The notes under the pieces are model-generated. The model saw only the letters and a program-made list of their open reading frames with translations. It did no database searches and was not told the DNA's origin. The position numbers and the translations under genes were made by a program. Below, piece by piece: positions 49,970 through 62,555 of a stretch of DNA of 64,000 nucleotides; position 1 is the stretch's first letter; the number at the start of each line of letters is the position of its first letter. Source of the stretch: Cokeromyces recurvatus. Its lineage: Eukaryota; Mucoromycota; Mucoromycetes; Mucorales; Mucoraceae. The DNA is taken from positions 124,001 to 188,000 of the forward strand of contig NW_026251422.1 in assembly GCF_025118155.1 (NCBI RefSeq). Direction: 5' to 3'.

Positions 49970-50260
49970 TCATAATATGCAAATAATAGAAAGTAAATCA
50001 GGGAGGAGATTAATGAAACTTGTGTATTTCATACCAATAATTGTTAGCTGAAAATTCATACTGGCAAGAGTTTTATTTATATCTACTGAAAGTAAATCAG
50101 CAGGATTAAGGAAACTTCTTCGATAAAAAGGCATATTAAGATATGATAAAGGAGAATTTTGTTGGATTGGTTCGCCACATAACAGGTATGCAATAGCATG
50201 TTTGTCTAAATTGAATATCACAATTTTTTTTTTAGGATTTCATGGGTTGCTAGGATCATA
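49970..50260 (-). mobile_element. LINE reverse-transcriptase fragment (post-catalytic region)
   Basis: A minus-strand frame reads LLCGEPIQQNSPLSYLNMPF then NPADLLSVDINKTLASMNF. This aligns by eye with the segment after the YADN box of the 30.6-32.3 kb LINE (YLYGTPLPSEASFNYLGIPI ... LINLNAKK). It is a short, decayed copy. Confidence 0.55.
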
Positions 50261-50889
50261 GCTTTATTATTCGCATAACCATCGTAATTCTGTCCCAGTA
50301 ATAAATACGACATTATAAGTATATAATAATACATTTAAAAAAAATGGGCAAGTTAAGGTAGTGATAGCTTGTTTAAAAAGAAAAAGTTTTAATGAATCTT
50401 AAACTTTATATCTTGTTATTATAACATAGCTAGTTAGATTCTATACTAAAGAAAAAACTAAAAACTAGAAACATTGCCCCACTTATTCGAAATCTTATGG
50501 ATGTTTCGGTTAGACACAATAGAAAAAAAAAACTTTATATTGCCATAAATAAGTGTAGAATGTATCATTCTTGATGCGTAATTGATGCGATTGGAAGCCA
50601 TGTTTATAATAAACCTTTATTTATGTTACCTTACTCTCATTTTTTTAACCCGATTAAAGAATATTAATTCGAAATCAAAAGTGTATAAAAAGAAATTCAC
50701 TTTCTTCTTTAGACAGCCTAAATCTTAGAACCTAAGCTACTCAGATGACTGTATACAACAAAAGACTGCCTTGATTGGACCTAACATTACTATTTCTTTT
50801 TTAATTTCAAGTATAAATACTATACTTTGCGCACAATTGTGTCCTATATAGAAGATATGGGTTATTCTTTGTATAAGACATAGCATGAA

Positions 50890-51327
50890 CAGTTTCTAAA
50901 AGACAATCTGAATATCCGCCATATTGATCCTAATACCAAGTTATTGAATGTACTTCATCCCAACCTAAGAATAGATCCTATCTTTTGGATACCTATGTCA
51001 TCTCTTAAACGAGGTCATGTCTTCCACTAGCGAATTGGATGATTACCAGGCAATAAGTCTCAATTATGCATTTATCCTCCTAACGAATTGTTTACCAAAT
51101 TTCATACAATCTGTTGTTTACACATACATCGCTGTTTATATCTTCCTGTCTCAGTTGCTGATCCAATATCCTTTCTATTCAATCAGTTGCCTTGTCTATC
51201 ACGTTGTAGCTCTGCCTGGACTATCCTCTGGCCAGAAATATGCACCACTCTCTACAATTTTGATCATATATTTCATGATATGTTCCCTCCCCCTCTAATA
51301 GAAAATATTGGTTTTAAATCGTTGTAA
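50890..51327 (+). mobile_element. LINE C-terminal fragment
   Basis: The plus frame reads LHPNLRIDPIFWIPMSSLKR, a stop, then LFTKFHTICCLHIHRCLYLP and WTILWPEICTTLYNFDHIFH plus DMFPPP. It parallels RACRPNMIIDPILWLPMTN, SIECLHMHHRL and WPAICITLHEIDYLFHEKLPP of the LINE at 30.6-32.3 kb. At least two in-frame stops mark it as dead. Confidence 0.7.
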
Positions 51328-51898
51328 TGATTATTTCACAACCAAAGCTAATAAATCATTCTTCTTTCTTATAACATTATTAAAGTTTTCCTTCACTTTT
51401 TCCTCCTCTTTATATCGTCCTTATCATTTTTTTTATCTCGTGTCTCTTACAAGAGTAAGTTTCTTTTTGTTAATTTTTTATTGAGCTAATCTGAGCAATT
51501 CAATATCATTTAGATATTACGTGCACACAAAGATCGAAAAAGATAAATAAATATACCAAACGGAAAAATTATTTGTCAATTTTCAAAAAAAAAAAAAAAA
51601 AAAAAAAAACTCTTTCCTCAATTTTCCCAAATAACTTTACAGCTTTATTTTTTGGTGAACGCAGTCGCGTTACATCACGATTTATTTTTTGCCTGTATTG
51701 CTTGTTTCATTCTTCTCTACATTTCATCTTACCAAACCATGATGCTATAGCGTGAATTACAAATATCACTTTACACTATCCTAACAGATATTTATTCACA
51801 AATATAATTCTAAATTTCAGCATTAAGTACATTGTTCATTTCAACATAAGTTTAATGACCCTTCAGAAAAGGTGTAGTTCCAATCCTGAAGGGAACAA
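51328..51898. other. Spacer to repeat copy 2; no gene seen
   Basis: AT-rich with an A run at about 51585-51609. Confidence 0.5.
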
Positions 51899-53337
51899 TG
51901 TCATGAGCTGACTTATAATGTCATGTACCTTGATTAAACAAGCGGATCAAGGAATTCTATCTAGATTCCCCTGAATCTCTCTTGATCCACTTTATCAAAT
52001 AATATTAAAAACTTCCAACACTTCATTATCTACAACATATCTTATTCGGTAGTAACTAACACTTTTCTGATTCACATCTTATGTCAGACTTCTTTAACAA
52101 TTCTTACAAATAGCTAAATAAAAAATATTAACTTTAGAACTATTGTTCGCTCTCCTTGACTTTCTTTTGTCTTTATATTATTTTTATTTGATATTTTACA
52201 AGTAATACAACAGTTTCATCTATAGTTTTAACAGTTAGGTGTTCATATAAGAATATCTATGGTCAGAGAGGCATTAGAAAAGTATTAGTTACGACAGAGT
52301 AATCCCACTTAGTATTGTCAGTAGAGTGTACCAACTTCCTTAAGTTTATAAAACATGAGGAAGTATAATACATAAATAAGTTGAAGCCGCATTCCTTTAT
52401 ACTATTTGTCCAGGTACTTTAAATCTAAATATTTAATAAAGGAAGAGTAAGTGACTCTGACTATGCCTATTTATTTCGACGATCGTTGAATTCTTATTAA
52501 AAAAAATTGTTTGATGATATAAGATTATAGCATATGCATGCATAAAAGGGAAATATTTTTTATTTTTATTTTTTTTTGAATACCACAATTCGGCAACTAT
52601 ACCTAAAATCTTGGGTTTATAAAGAAAAAAATTGAGGTAAATAAAACAACTTGATCGGAAAGGGCAGCGCCTTTCTGTTGGCCAAGCGGCGATCATGGAG
52701 AGATGAACTTTGTTAGCTGTAGATGGGAGTGATTAAATAATAAAATCGGGGTTAGTTCTGAGCTTTAATGATAACATGCTACCTTCCAGGATCCAATGTT
52801 CAACACCAGGCCTTCAAATGGAGGTCGATAAAAAGATGTTGTTAAATCGCGGGGTAATTTCCTACCATGCAAGAGAGGAAAGCCCGCAGCATTGAGGGCA
52901 TTCCTGGGAGTAACACGGCTGTAGTAGAAGCAAACAAGAACAGAATCTAATCCACCTCTACACTATAAAAGGACTTCCTCTTCAATAATTTTTTTTCTCA
53001 TATAAAATAAAAAAAAATGAAAAAGGGAGGATGGGCTCTAAAGTTAATACGTATTGTGTAGTACAATTGCTATAAAAAATTACACATTATTTATTTAGAA
53101 CCACTGTCATACTTGTTGCGGTTACAGAATACTTGTAAATTATAATATGTAACAGTAAGGAAATAGTATAAACTACTGGTGTGGTTATACTCAAAGACTT
53201 GAAATAGAAGAAAGAATACGTAAAGAATTGACAAACCAAGAAGACGTTGTTAAATGTAACGAATTAAAAAACAACAACAACAATATAAAATAAATAGTAA
53301 ATTTTTAATGATGAGGACACAAAGAAGGATCGATAGC

Positions 53338-53373
<36 letters not shown>

Positions 53374-53691
53374 CATGAAACTGATGGCAGGCTTGTTATA
53401 GCTGATACATCAAATAAGCTATCCAATATTAAAAATAACTACTTTAATAATAAGGAAGGATATTAAGGATATTGATTTTGTGGCCAAAACTGATAAAAAT
53501 GATAAAAGATCTATGAATCCTTTTAACATTGGTAGTTGGGTAAGATATGTAGAGAGCTATAAAAACTTTAGGAGTTGTGACAATGACCAAACAGGCAAAT
53601 TTGGTACTTCCTTAGTGAATTCTACAAGACAAAGAACCTATGGATTGAGGCTATATATCGTTGAAATGAGAATTATGGGCGTATTTTAAGT

Positions 53692-53726
<35 letters not shown>

Positions 53727-54578
53727 ATTTTGATTTTTGATGTTTTCAGAACGAATTCTAACGTTAAAGCTAATATCATTTATTTCTGATTAATGTAAAC
53801 ATAAGTCCCTAAAAATTAAAATTGAGTGTTTCTAATATGACAGATGCTGAAGCTTTTGAAAAGTTCTTAATTGCTAGTCTCCAATCAGCACGAAACTAAA
53901 ATCCGTATAATGAATGTAATTAATATGGATAATCCTATATTGAATAAAGTCATTAAAGTCGTTTATCACATATATGAGGATAATTGACAAAAAATATAAC
54001 AGTAATGTGGGTTCAAATAATGTGCATGGTAAATGTGATGATATGGCTTAAAGAAGAGCAAAGAGAAAGAAGAAAAGAAAGAGAACAAAAGGACGTATGG
54101 TTTGAGACTTGTTTATTCAATGTAAAAAAGAATGATATAAAGACTATTTCGTGTCTACACCAACTACTTGTATTTATGCTAATGAATTCTGAATCAAAGA
54201 ACATGAGTCATGAAACAGTATTAGTATTCAAATTTACACGTCTTATTGATTCAAAGGACTGATCTATGGATTATCTACTGAGTGTTATAATGATCTGATT
54301 GAGGCTTTAAATTGTTTGATCTGAGTGTATGTTCCTTATGTCTACTATAGTGGATCAAAAACGACTTGAATCCTTTATCAGGGCTATAAAAATAAATAGA
54401 TAGAACTGATACGATATCTTATTTAGTTGACTCATTTAGATGATTGGATGCCAATAGGGGTTATATTATATTATTTATAAGATGTTATATACAGTAAGAT
54501 ATGATATCTTTTATTATATATTCAGGCTTATAGTTTGTCCTGTATTATGTAATTCATCTTTTCTAATATTGCTTATGC
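51899..54578 (+). mobile_element. 2.68-kb repeat, copy 2 (inverted relative to copy 1)
   Basis: 2,680 bp, the reverse complement of 27272-29950. It begins TGTCATGAGC and ends GCTTATGC. Even the internal T30 run (28128-28157) has the same length here (53693-53722), while the other long run differs by about two bases, so the copies are very young. No duplication of the flanks (GGGAACAA on the left, TTATATCC on the right) is visible. The same short ORFs recur at 53480-53689, 53984-54262 (+) and 52433-52696 (-), without recognised domains. Confidence 0.85.
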
Positions 54579-54649
54579 TTATATCCAGAGCTTGTTCTAT
54601 AATAGCTCTTCAATTTTTAACAATTTTATTAAGCGTAGTCAATTCCTTC

Positions 54650-54960
54650 ATTGACGTCTTGGGTTGACTTCTCAATTGTATCCCTTGGCCATGTCTTTGT
54701 TATCTATATAATAACTTTACTACCCATGAAGACCCTGTTCAATGTCTCCATATCTGTACCGTTGACTTAATATGCTGTCATTCACCATTACTGATCCTCT
54801 GCTTTCCTTAACCAGCTGCCTACTGAAACAATCTAAAGTCCTCACAATTAACTTCTCCTTGGTTCAACACTCTGTATTATCATTTTACATGAAATAGGAT
54901 TATTTATTTCATCAGCTACTTCCTCGTTAAGCTAGTGTATTAGATGTTATCCTCGTCATA
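54650..54960 (+). mobile_element. Decayed LINE C-terminal fragment
   Basis: Frames with stops read NFTTHEDPVQCLHICTVDLI, FLNQLPTETI and CIIILHEIGLFISSATSS. These parallel THSIECLHMHHRL, FLLNQLPTK and CITLHEIDYLFHEKLPP in the LINE at 30.6-32.3 kb. Several frameshifts. Confidence 0.55.
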
Positions 54961-55198
54961 GACAAGTAGAGTTATACTGCTTCTGATTTTTTGTTTCCTC
55001 TTGTCTCTTTTCCTGAGAGGCTTTTATTATTTTCTCCTTTTTTTTTGGAACTGGCTACAGTATAACGTGCTTATTTGTCATTTTTATTTTTTATTTTTTA
55101 TTTTTTTTTATTATATTTTTTACTTTATTTTATTTTTTAAATAAATAAATTCTTTTAATAATAATCGTATTAACTACATATTCAAATTAAGATTATGA
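54961..55198. other. Spacer downstream of ras; no gene seen
   Basis: T-rich stretch at 55080-55135, probably 3' UTR or terminator of the minus-strand ras gene. Confidence 0.4.
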
Positions 55199-56129
55199 CT
55201 ACAAAATTAAACATTTACTCTTTTTTTCCTTTTTAGGCTTCCCTTTTGGACCTGCACGAAAACCTTCTCTCTGAGCACGAATTGCTTTGACAACTTGATA
55301 AAACGATCTTTCAACATTGACGCATGTCTTTGCAGATGTTTCAATAAAATCACAAGCTAATCTTTTTGCTGTTGCATATCCTTCATCTCTTGTTACCTCT
55401 CTTTCTGTTACTTTATCACATTTATTACCAACAAGCATTAAAGGCACATTATCAACATCTTTTACTCTAAATATTTGATCACGAAAGCGTTCAATACGAT
55501 CAAAAGTTGAACGAGAGGTAATTGAATAAACCAATAGGAATCCTTCACCATCTCTATGTTAGAATAATATGAGTTTAGAGTGTATAATTCAATACAGATA
55601 TACATATATCTATTATATACCGAATCCATTGATCTCTTAATGCTGTATATTCTTCCTGTCCTGCTGTATCTAATACTTCTAAAATACAAGGCTGATCATC
55701 AATAACGACTTGTTTACGATATGAGTCTTCAATAGTAGGATCATAAGTCTAATATGAATTGTTTAGAAAAGATAAATAAATAAATAAATAAATAGGTTCC
55801 TTTTTTTTTTATGCACACGCATATTTTACCTCTATCATAGTAATAACAATGAAATTATATTATACATTAAATAAAAGATTTTTTGTAGATTATATCTTTA
55901 TTTCTTACCAACAAAATGATTTAAACAGAGCTGCAAATGTATATAAAAGTTTAATATTGTTTATATGCAGTCTATTCAAAGAAAAAAAGTATGAATTACC
56001 TGAATTGTAAGCGCAGTCTATTATATGAAAATGTGGTTAACCGAGTACAAGAAAGTAAAATAAAGTTTAATAGAATCCTACCTTTCCAACACCACCATCA
56101 CCGAGAACAACAAGCTTATATAACATCAT
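55199..56129 (-). CDS. ras: Ras GTPase of the fungal RasB/Ras2 clade
   Basis: Six exons: 56129-56082 (48 nt), 56017-56000 (18 nt), 55930-55909 (22 nt), 55831-55830 (2 nt), 55748-55621 (128 nt) and 55553-55199; 190 aa. P-loop GDGGVGKTALTIQ; effector loop [14 protein letters not shown]; switch [21 protein letters not shown] and ETSAK guanine-binding motifs. A basic C-terminus ends in CLIL, a CaaX box whose Leu predicts geranylgeranylation. The G-D-G-G-V-G-K and L-C-L-N-H-F-V-E spelling is that of the RasB/Ras2 type, which controls morphogenesis and cAMP/MAPK signalling in other fungi. The Glu before TYDPT is encoded across three exons, the middle one being only AG. It diverges from NPR3 over a 510-bp spacer. 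Confidence 0.93.
55830..55831 (-). other. 2-nt microexon (AG) in ras
   Basis: Exon 3 ends GTT G and exon 5 starts ACT TAT GAT. The invariant Glu codon needs two more bases. Between them the minus strand reads ACTATGATAG/AG/GTAAAATA, a proper acceptor, two bases and a proper donor. The flanking introns are 77 nt and 81 nt. No alternative site I could find keeps frame. Confidence 0.7.
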
Positions 56130-56384
56130 TTTCGTTTGCTAAAATTAAAACTGATTAATGATCTTTTTTTTTTTGTTTACAAATCATTCGAATTGTAAAG
56201 GAGTTACCTAAATTAAAGACTCTTTATTAAATAGCAGTAATGTATATAAAGACCGATCTTTTCGTCTTTTTTTTTTTTTCTTTCTTATTTAGTTTTTTTT
56301 TTTTTGTTTTTTTAAAAAAAATAAAAAGAAAGAAAAAAAAAGATTATGTTAATGTGTAAATGAGCAAAACGAAAAAAAAAAAAT

Positions 56385-56430
<46 letters not shown>

Positions 56431-56639
56431 TTTGTTCATTATACATCTTAACCAAAAATGATGTCGGAATTTTAAAAACCAAATAATATCCGTTAAAGTA
56501 AAATTGATTACTGGACTTTTCCCTTTTGTAGCATTTTAAATTTTATTTGCGCCTTTGCACTGGCAGGATTATTTTATTATATTTTATTTGTTTATATTTT
56601 ATTTATTTTATTTTAATTTTTTTTTTTTTTTTTTTGCTA
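56130..56639. promoter_or_regulatory. Divergent promoter region of ras (-) and NPR3 (+) with T41 tract
   Basis: 510 bp between the two ATGs. It includes several A/T tracts, the longest T41 at 56389-56429, and a T17 run just before the NPR3 start codon. Confidence 0.55.
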
Positions 56640-58693
56640 ATGAGTTCATTATTAGCTATTTTACTTGTAGTAAATTCAACAAGAGGCCACCACTTTTTAT
56701 TTAGCTACCCTCAAGATCCTCAACGACCCTCTTCAAACAGAAATAAACATAACGTTGATGATTTTTCTGTTATAGGCTCTTCAATAACAATCAATCAAAC
56801 AGAACAATATGAAACCGAGAAGAATACAAAGGATGCCTTTGCTGGTCGTGATACGGTATTTAATATGGACGTTTCCTTTTTAGCTGATGCTTTAGCTCCT
56901 AGAATACCTTTATGCGATCGTAAATTTCAATTAACTATTGATGATCTAACTTTTATTGGACATCCCGTCAGTTTAAGCTCCATTCATCAAGAAACGGGTG
57001 AACAAAAAGATGAAATAATGACATCTCCTTTATCTTCAAAATCACCTTCACAAACACACTCACTGTCTTCGTCTACTTCTTCCTCATCATCCTCATCATC
57101 CTCATCTTCTTCTACAGCCACAACAACAACAACAACAACAACCTCGAATCCTTCTTCACCTTCATCGTCTTCACCTTCACCCTCTACAATTCATAAACCA
57201 CGAAAAAATTCTGATGCCAAGGAAGAAGATAAAGAAAAATCAAACGATGTTCAAGATACAAATCGTATATCAACATTAGATTTATTTTCTGGTTCAGTAT
57301 CGATCCACATGACTCTATTTCATGTTGTCTTTGTTATGTCTCCACCAGATTTAGAACTGAATACACAAGTAGAGACTCTTTATAAAAACGTCATTTTACG
57401 ATATTCATCTGCTTTACGATATGAGCAACTTCGATGTGGATATGTTCAATTAGAGATTGAAAAGATATTAAGTTTAAGAGAAGAAGCATTTAATAAAGGT
57501 ATTAACAAAAAAAAAAAAAGGATTTTTCTAATAATTGAAGGCTTTTTATCTTTTAGGTACTCCATACAATCAAGTCATGAAAGAGATTTTACGAGCATCA
57601 TCACTAGCTAAAGACATACGTGAAATTTATACAGCCATTTCAGCTAATAAAGCAGCCCATGTAATCATTAATGATTTTATTGATCTGTCACTTCAAATAC
57701 CCATAATGAATCATGATCGAGGCAACACTACACTTCCTGTACATGACAATCAAGTGGGTATGGACGTTATAAAGACCAGAGATAATGCATCCTCATTGAT
57801 GGATATTTATAGTGTGGCTGGTTATGAATATGATAATTATCCTGTCATTTGTCCATATCACACTTTATTGTTATTAGAGGACCCTGAGGAAGTTCTTAAG
57901 AATATGCCATTGGATGCAAGTCCCACTTTAGTTCAATTAGTACAGATCTTAACTCCCACACAAAGTTTACAAGAGCTGCATTTTCTTTTAGATTGTTCGT
58001 TAGCACAAATATATCGTTTAGCCGCACATTTGATCTATTGGCGAAAAGCAAAATTGATTCATACAATTAATACAAGAAATATATATGTTGTTTCCCCAAA
58101 TGCAAAACTAGATGAGTAAAATCATATTTATATAACATGAAAATGTCATCTCTCCTATCTAACTCCTCTCTCTCTCTTTCTCTCTCTCTCTTTTTTTTTT
58201 CTATAGCATAGCAAGTCTTGAAGTTGATTTTAACTTACATATTCCCAATTTGAGCTTGTCTGTCTTATTATCAAAACTACAGCAAGTTCAACAATACCAT
58301 CAAGTCTATCATATCAAGGAGCTAAAAAATCAATATTTGGAGGCCATCACTTATCTTATACGTAAAGATCTCGTTGTTCAATTACATATGTATCTTGTTT
58401 TACTTGAGCCGCCAGAAAAGAAATCAGGTCAGGAAACTCCTCAAGTGGAACAATCAGAAGATGCTTTACCCACTAACGGTAGTCCAAATGACCTTGAATT
58501 AAATCGATTAAAGCGATTAACTTATGAACGAGCACCTAAAGAAGTAGCAGATTTATTTGAAAGGTTAAGGCCTTATATGAATGGGCAATATCATATTGAA
58601 GAAATTATTTATCGAGAAGGTATCTCTAGAAGACAGCTTGGTTTAGTGTTGAAATATTATAGAGATAGAATTGCAACTGTCTATCACTATTAA
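56640..58693 (+). CDS. npr3: NPR3, GATOR1/SEACIT subunit (nitrogen permease regulator 3)
   Basis: Exons 56640-57498, 57557-58115 and 58207-58693; 634 aa. The N-terminal longin-type domain starts LLAILLVVNSTRGHHFLFSY (the G-H-H-x-x-F-S-Y-P hallmark), with CDRKFQLTIDDLTFIGHPVS further on. The Ser/Thr-rich insertion at about residues 145-200 is encoded by TCA/TCC and ACA repeats. STLDLFSGSVSIHMTLFHVV and MSPPDLELNTQVETLYKNVI continue the Npr3 pattern. The C-terminus has a winged-helix-like MNGQYHIEEIIYREGISRRQ. I chose ATG 56640 because the longin strand begins there; the upstream in-frame ATG at 56547 adds only hydrophobic AT-rich sequence. Npr2-Npr3-Iml1 act as a GAP for Gtr1/RagA and restrain TORC1 when amino acids are low. 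Confidence 0.9.
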
Positions 58694-58782
58694 TAAATAT
58701 GAAATGTATATAATAATAAACCTCTTTTTATTTCCATTCTTTTTATTATTATTATTATTATTATTTACTGGTTAATATATGA

Positions 58783-60801
58783 TTAAAAGTTGTTTGGATT
58801 ACGATAAAATACGATAGAATTAGGATCAGCTACATTATCATCTATACTAAAGAAATCAAGAATAGACATACGATCCCCTTGGCCCAAATAGATAACCACA
58901 TTAAAGGCTACACCACCTAATAAGACAGTAAGCCATATCATCACGGGTAATGCCTCTTTAAATTTTGTCCATAACATCATTTCTACTTTTCTTTCTGAGG
59001 CTGATCTCGCTGACGTACCCCAGCCAATATCCCAGAGAGAGATGATGGCCCAGAGCTTAGCAGGCACAAGTCCCACCATATAATAAATGGAATAAAATGG
59101 GAAGGCAAGGAATTGAAGATGCCAAGTAATGAGAACTGAATACATGGTCTTGATAGTCGCGATCAAGGCCAACGAGATTAACCAGACACATAAAACAAAA
59201 GGCGATTTACTAAACAAGATTTGAAAGATGGAAAACAACAAGACAAATGGATAAATGCCTTGGTAAAAGAGCTCAGCTGCCATCCATGGGCTATGTTTAT
59301 GAAGACTACGGATATTCCAGAATAGTTCACGATAAAAGCTCTTGGACCATCGTGTCTGTTGCTTAAACCAACGAAGGAAATCGGTAGGTGTCTCGGTTTC
59401 ACAAAAGGCAAGATGTGTATAAACGACACGATAGCCTTGTAATAAAGTACGATTTGTTAAATGTCTACAATAATATAACCATTTTTAATATTTATTCATA
59501 CAAATGAAGATAATAATAATAAGAGTTAGAAGCAGAGGGTGTAATAAGGGCGGAAGGAAGGAAGGAAGGAAGGACTATTATTATTTTATTGGTTCTTACC
59601 TATCATCACCATAAGTACACTCCATACCTAAAAAGGTTTGACTAATCCAATCATCAAGGATTTCTTGCAAGACATACGATCGATAAATACCCATGGGTCC
59701 AGAGACACATGTCACACAACGATTAAAGCTTTGTGCAGCACGTTCAATATTGAATGCCATCCAATATCTTAAGGAAGACATAAAAGATAAAACACCATCC
59801 GTTGCATTCCAGATCCTGACATCCCCAGCAGCAGCACCTATATTGGGAAACCAATAAAGAGCACGTTCCATTTCGATCATCGCTTGAGAATCGAATTTGG
59901 TATCAGAATCTGTTGTCATGATAGCCTCACAACCAGCTGCCATCAAGACACGAAAGGCGGTATACATTGCATGTCTTTTACCTCGATGGGGTTGGATATA
60001 GCAGACAGGCATCGAATGAGTAGGTAATGTATACGTAGTACGTAAAAGTTGATTATAATATTCATTTAAATCTTCTTCCTTGGACGATTGTCGAACTTTT
60101 TGAAAGGAAACAGAGAGGAGCTCAGGAAGGACCATGACGGGACTGGATGGGAAGACAGTTTGAAAGACATGTGCCATTTCCTTATCCTCAGGTGCGTCTC
60201 CATCAATCACGACAATCACTTTGAATGGATCTGGATATTGGAGTTCTTTGATAGATTGAAGGCATTTCTTAAATAGAGTTGGCTCTTCACGATAGCCAAC
60301 CACAGCTAAACCCATACTCGTTGCAGGACGACCCGCTGATGCCTTTTCATTCATAGTCTCTTGATCCATAGATACGATCGTTTCTGGACATGATTTTAGC
60401 ATTGAAGAAGAAAGTGGGGGAGATTGTTCTATTGTGATTCCCTCCACTTCAGATGAGGATAATGTCGGTTTTGCAGTATTTTTTGAAATCGTATTGCCGT
60501 TGGTGCATTCAATCTCGGCTACTTTTTCATTGATATTTTTGGTCCCCCTAGAGGTTGATAAAGATACTGCATTAGGTAATCGTCTTGCATAATAATAAGT
60601 GAATAAACGATTTAAACTAGCAAATAAGAGTTGTAAAAAAATAAACATAAAGACAACAGACCCATAAACGCCCAACACCCAAAATGATCTACGAGTTATT
60701 TCAAGTCTTAAAGCATATCCTATCAAGGCAGGCAATACAAAGAAAGATGATATAATAATAGAATAAAGGATTTTTAACGGCACTGTCCAATGTATAATCA
60801 T
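58783..60801 (-). CDS. Processive family-2 glycosyltransferase (hyaluronan/chitin synthase-like)
   Basis: Two exons, 60801-59600 and 59464-58783; 627 aa. Two N-terminal TM helices (residues 8-30 and 40-65) and a variable Ser-rich loop precede the GT-A domain. This has LAVVGYREEPTLFKKCLQSI, VIVVIDGDAPEDKEM, HRGKRHAMYTAF, TTDSDTKFD (D-x-D), GDVRIWN, MECTYGDDR and QQTRWSKSFYRE (the Q-x-x-R-W product-binding motif). Four to five C-terminal TM helices follow. The order matches hyaluronan synthase, NodC and the Cryptococcus Cps1 group rather than the large classical chitin synthases. The product (hyaluronan, chitin oligosaccharide or other) cannot be told from sequence. It converges with NPR3, only 89 bp between stops. 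Confidence 0.88.
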
Positions 60802-62494
60802 TGTTTAAAGAGAAAGAAAAGTATAAACGTAAAAGATATGATGCATTTTTTTTGTAAAAAAAAAAAAAAAAAATAAAATAAAATAAAATAAAAAAAAGTT
60901 TATTTTGATATAATACAATATCTAATATATTTATTATTCATGTTCTACTTAATATTCTGTAATATGCTTGTTTCAGCAAACAAATAAAACTCTGCGGGGG
61001 ATGACATCAAAAGGTTTTAAAACAGATACAACTGACACATATTTTGTGTATGTTTCTGCTAGTATTAATGTATATTTATAAAGTCTATTTTTATTACATA
61101 ATATACTTTTAAAAAATCACTTTGTGACATTCAATAAGGGGAGGAGAGAGAGAGAAACAAGAGAGAATTGATTTTAGGGTATCATTGTTTAATACAATTC
61201 TTCTGATTTTAAAGAAGTTAGTATAATTTATATAGCAGATCAAGAAAAAAAAAAGATTGGTTTTTAGATATTCTGTAGCTATCCAAAGTCCTCAAATTTA
61301 GTAAAAAAAACTATGTTTATTATAGATAGTGTCGTTATATATATAATTGATGCCAACAATTTGTTATAACAGCTAAAAATAATATTCTCTCTTTATTCAA
61401 TATAAATCCTAAAAATTTCTTATAGCTACTCTCTCGTCAAATATATTAATAAATAGTCTGTTCAAAACTGAAGTACGATTTGATCATATTAAGATCAACT
61501 TTAATATAATGCAAATCATTAGAATTTACTCAACATAGCTGCCCAAGAAAAATTTATAATACTTCTGCAACCTTTGTTCCCTTCAAAATAATACAATGTT
61601 TAATAAGATGATCAATAGTGCAAGCTTTACAAGGTAAATTCATAATTTGTTCTATTTCTTGTATCCGTATTACTTGCTTGATAGCGTTTCCTTATTTATG
61701 ACAAATACATACATATATATTTTCATAATTGTAGAGGCTATTTTTCAAATAGGATAACATAATAAACTATCGTCGTTAGTTGCACTGTTCATATATTGTA
61801 TAACTACACAACTCCTTTTCATAGGTCAATGCTATTGCTGATGTAGCAAAGGTATATTCAGAAGAGTTATCATTATGTAGCTTTAAGAATATCTATGAAT
61901 TTCATTTTAAGATAACCAATGACTAGTTCTGGACATAGTCGGCAAGAGATTTGTTAGTAATTAGTTAGCTCCTTGGAGGATGTTCTCAGCTATGCATGTA
62001 TACATTATCTCACTTACAATTAAACTAAATAGTGTTGAAATATGTATCCTTGTCTACAACTTGACCTTGTATAGAAGATTTATTTTTTCTCATACACGTA
62101 ATAAGCTGCCTTTATATGATCCTAAACAACATCATATAGAAGTTATTCTCGCTAATCTTTTTAAGTTTTTAATGACTGTGTCTAAATGAACAGATCCCTG
62201 TACTTAGTTTTAAGTATTTATAAAAAGGATGACTCAATAATATGAATATCATTTATTATAAGGAAAAAGAAAAAAGGAAACAACATTTTTGAATTGTCAT
62301 GAAAATGAAAAATGATTCGTCAAAAGTCTTTATTATCAACCACCGAGTTTTATGAAATACCTCTGCTCCTTAATAAAGCGTATTAACAATAAGCAAAAAG
62401 TTTCAATGGTCGTCATTTCTTTTTAAGGCGAACTATACTTTGAATTTATGCGAACTTTTTAAAACAAATTTTTTTTATTTATTTTTTAATTTAA

Positions 62495-62541
<47 letters not shown>

Positions 62542-62555
62542 CAAAGTAAAAAATT
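60802..62555. other. 1.75 kb intergenic between divergent glycosyltransferase and DPH7
   Basis: AT-rich, no supported gene. Contains an AAAAT-type tract at about 60857-60897 beside the glycosyltransferase start and T45 at 62497-62541, ending 14 bp before the DPH7 ATG. Confidence 0.55.
62497..62541. repeat. T45 homopolymer just upstream of DPH7
   Basis: Longest single-base run in the window, ending 14 bp before the ATG. Confidence 0.85.

Noticed and set aside
58150..58206. CT-rich tract as a separate regulatory repeat
   Set aside because: It is simply the polypyrimidine tract of NPR3 intron 2.
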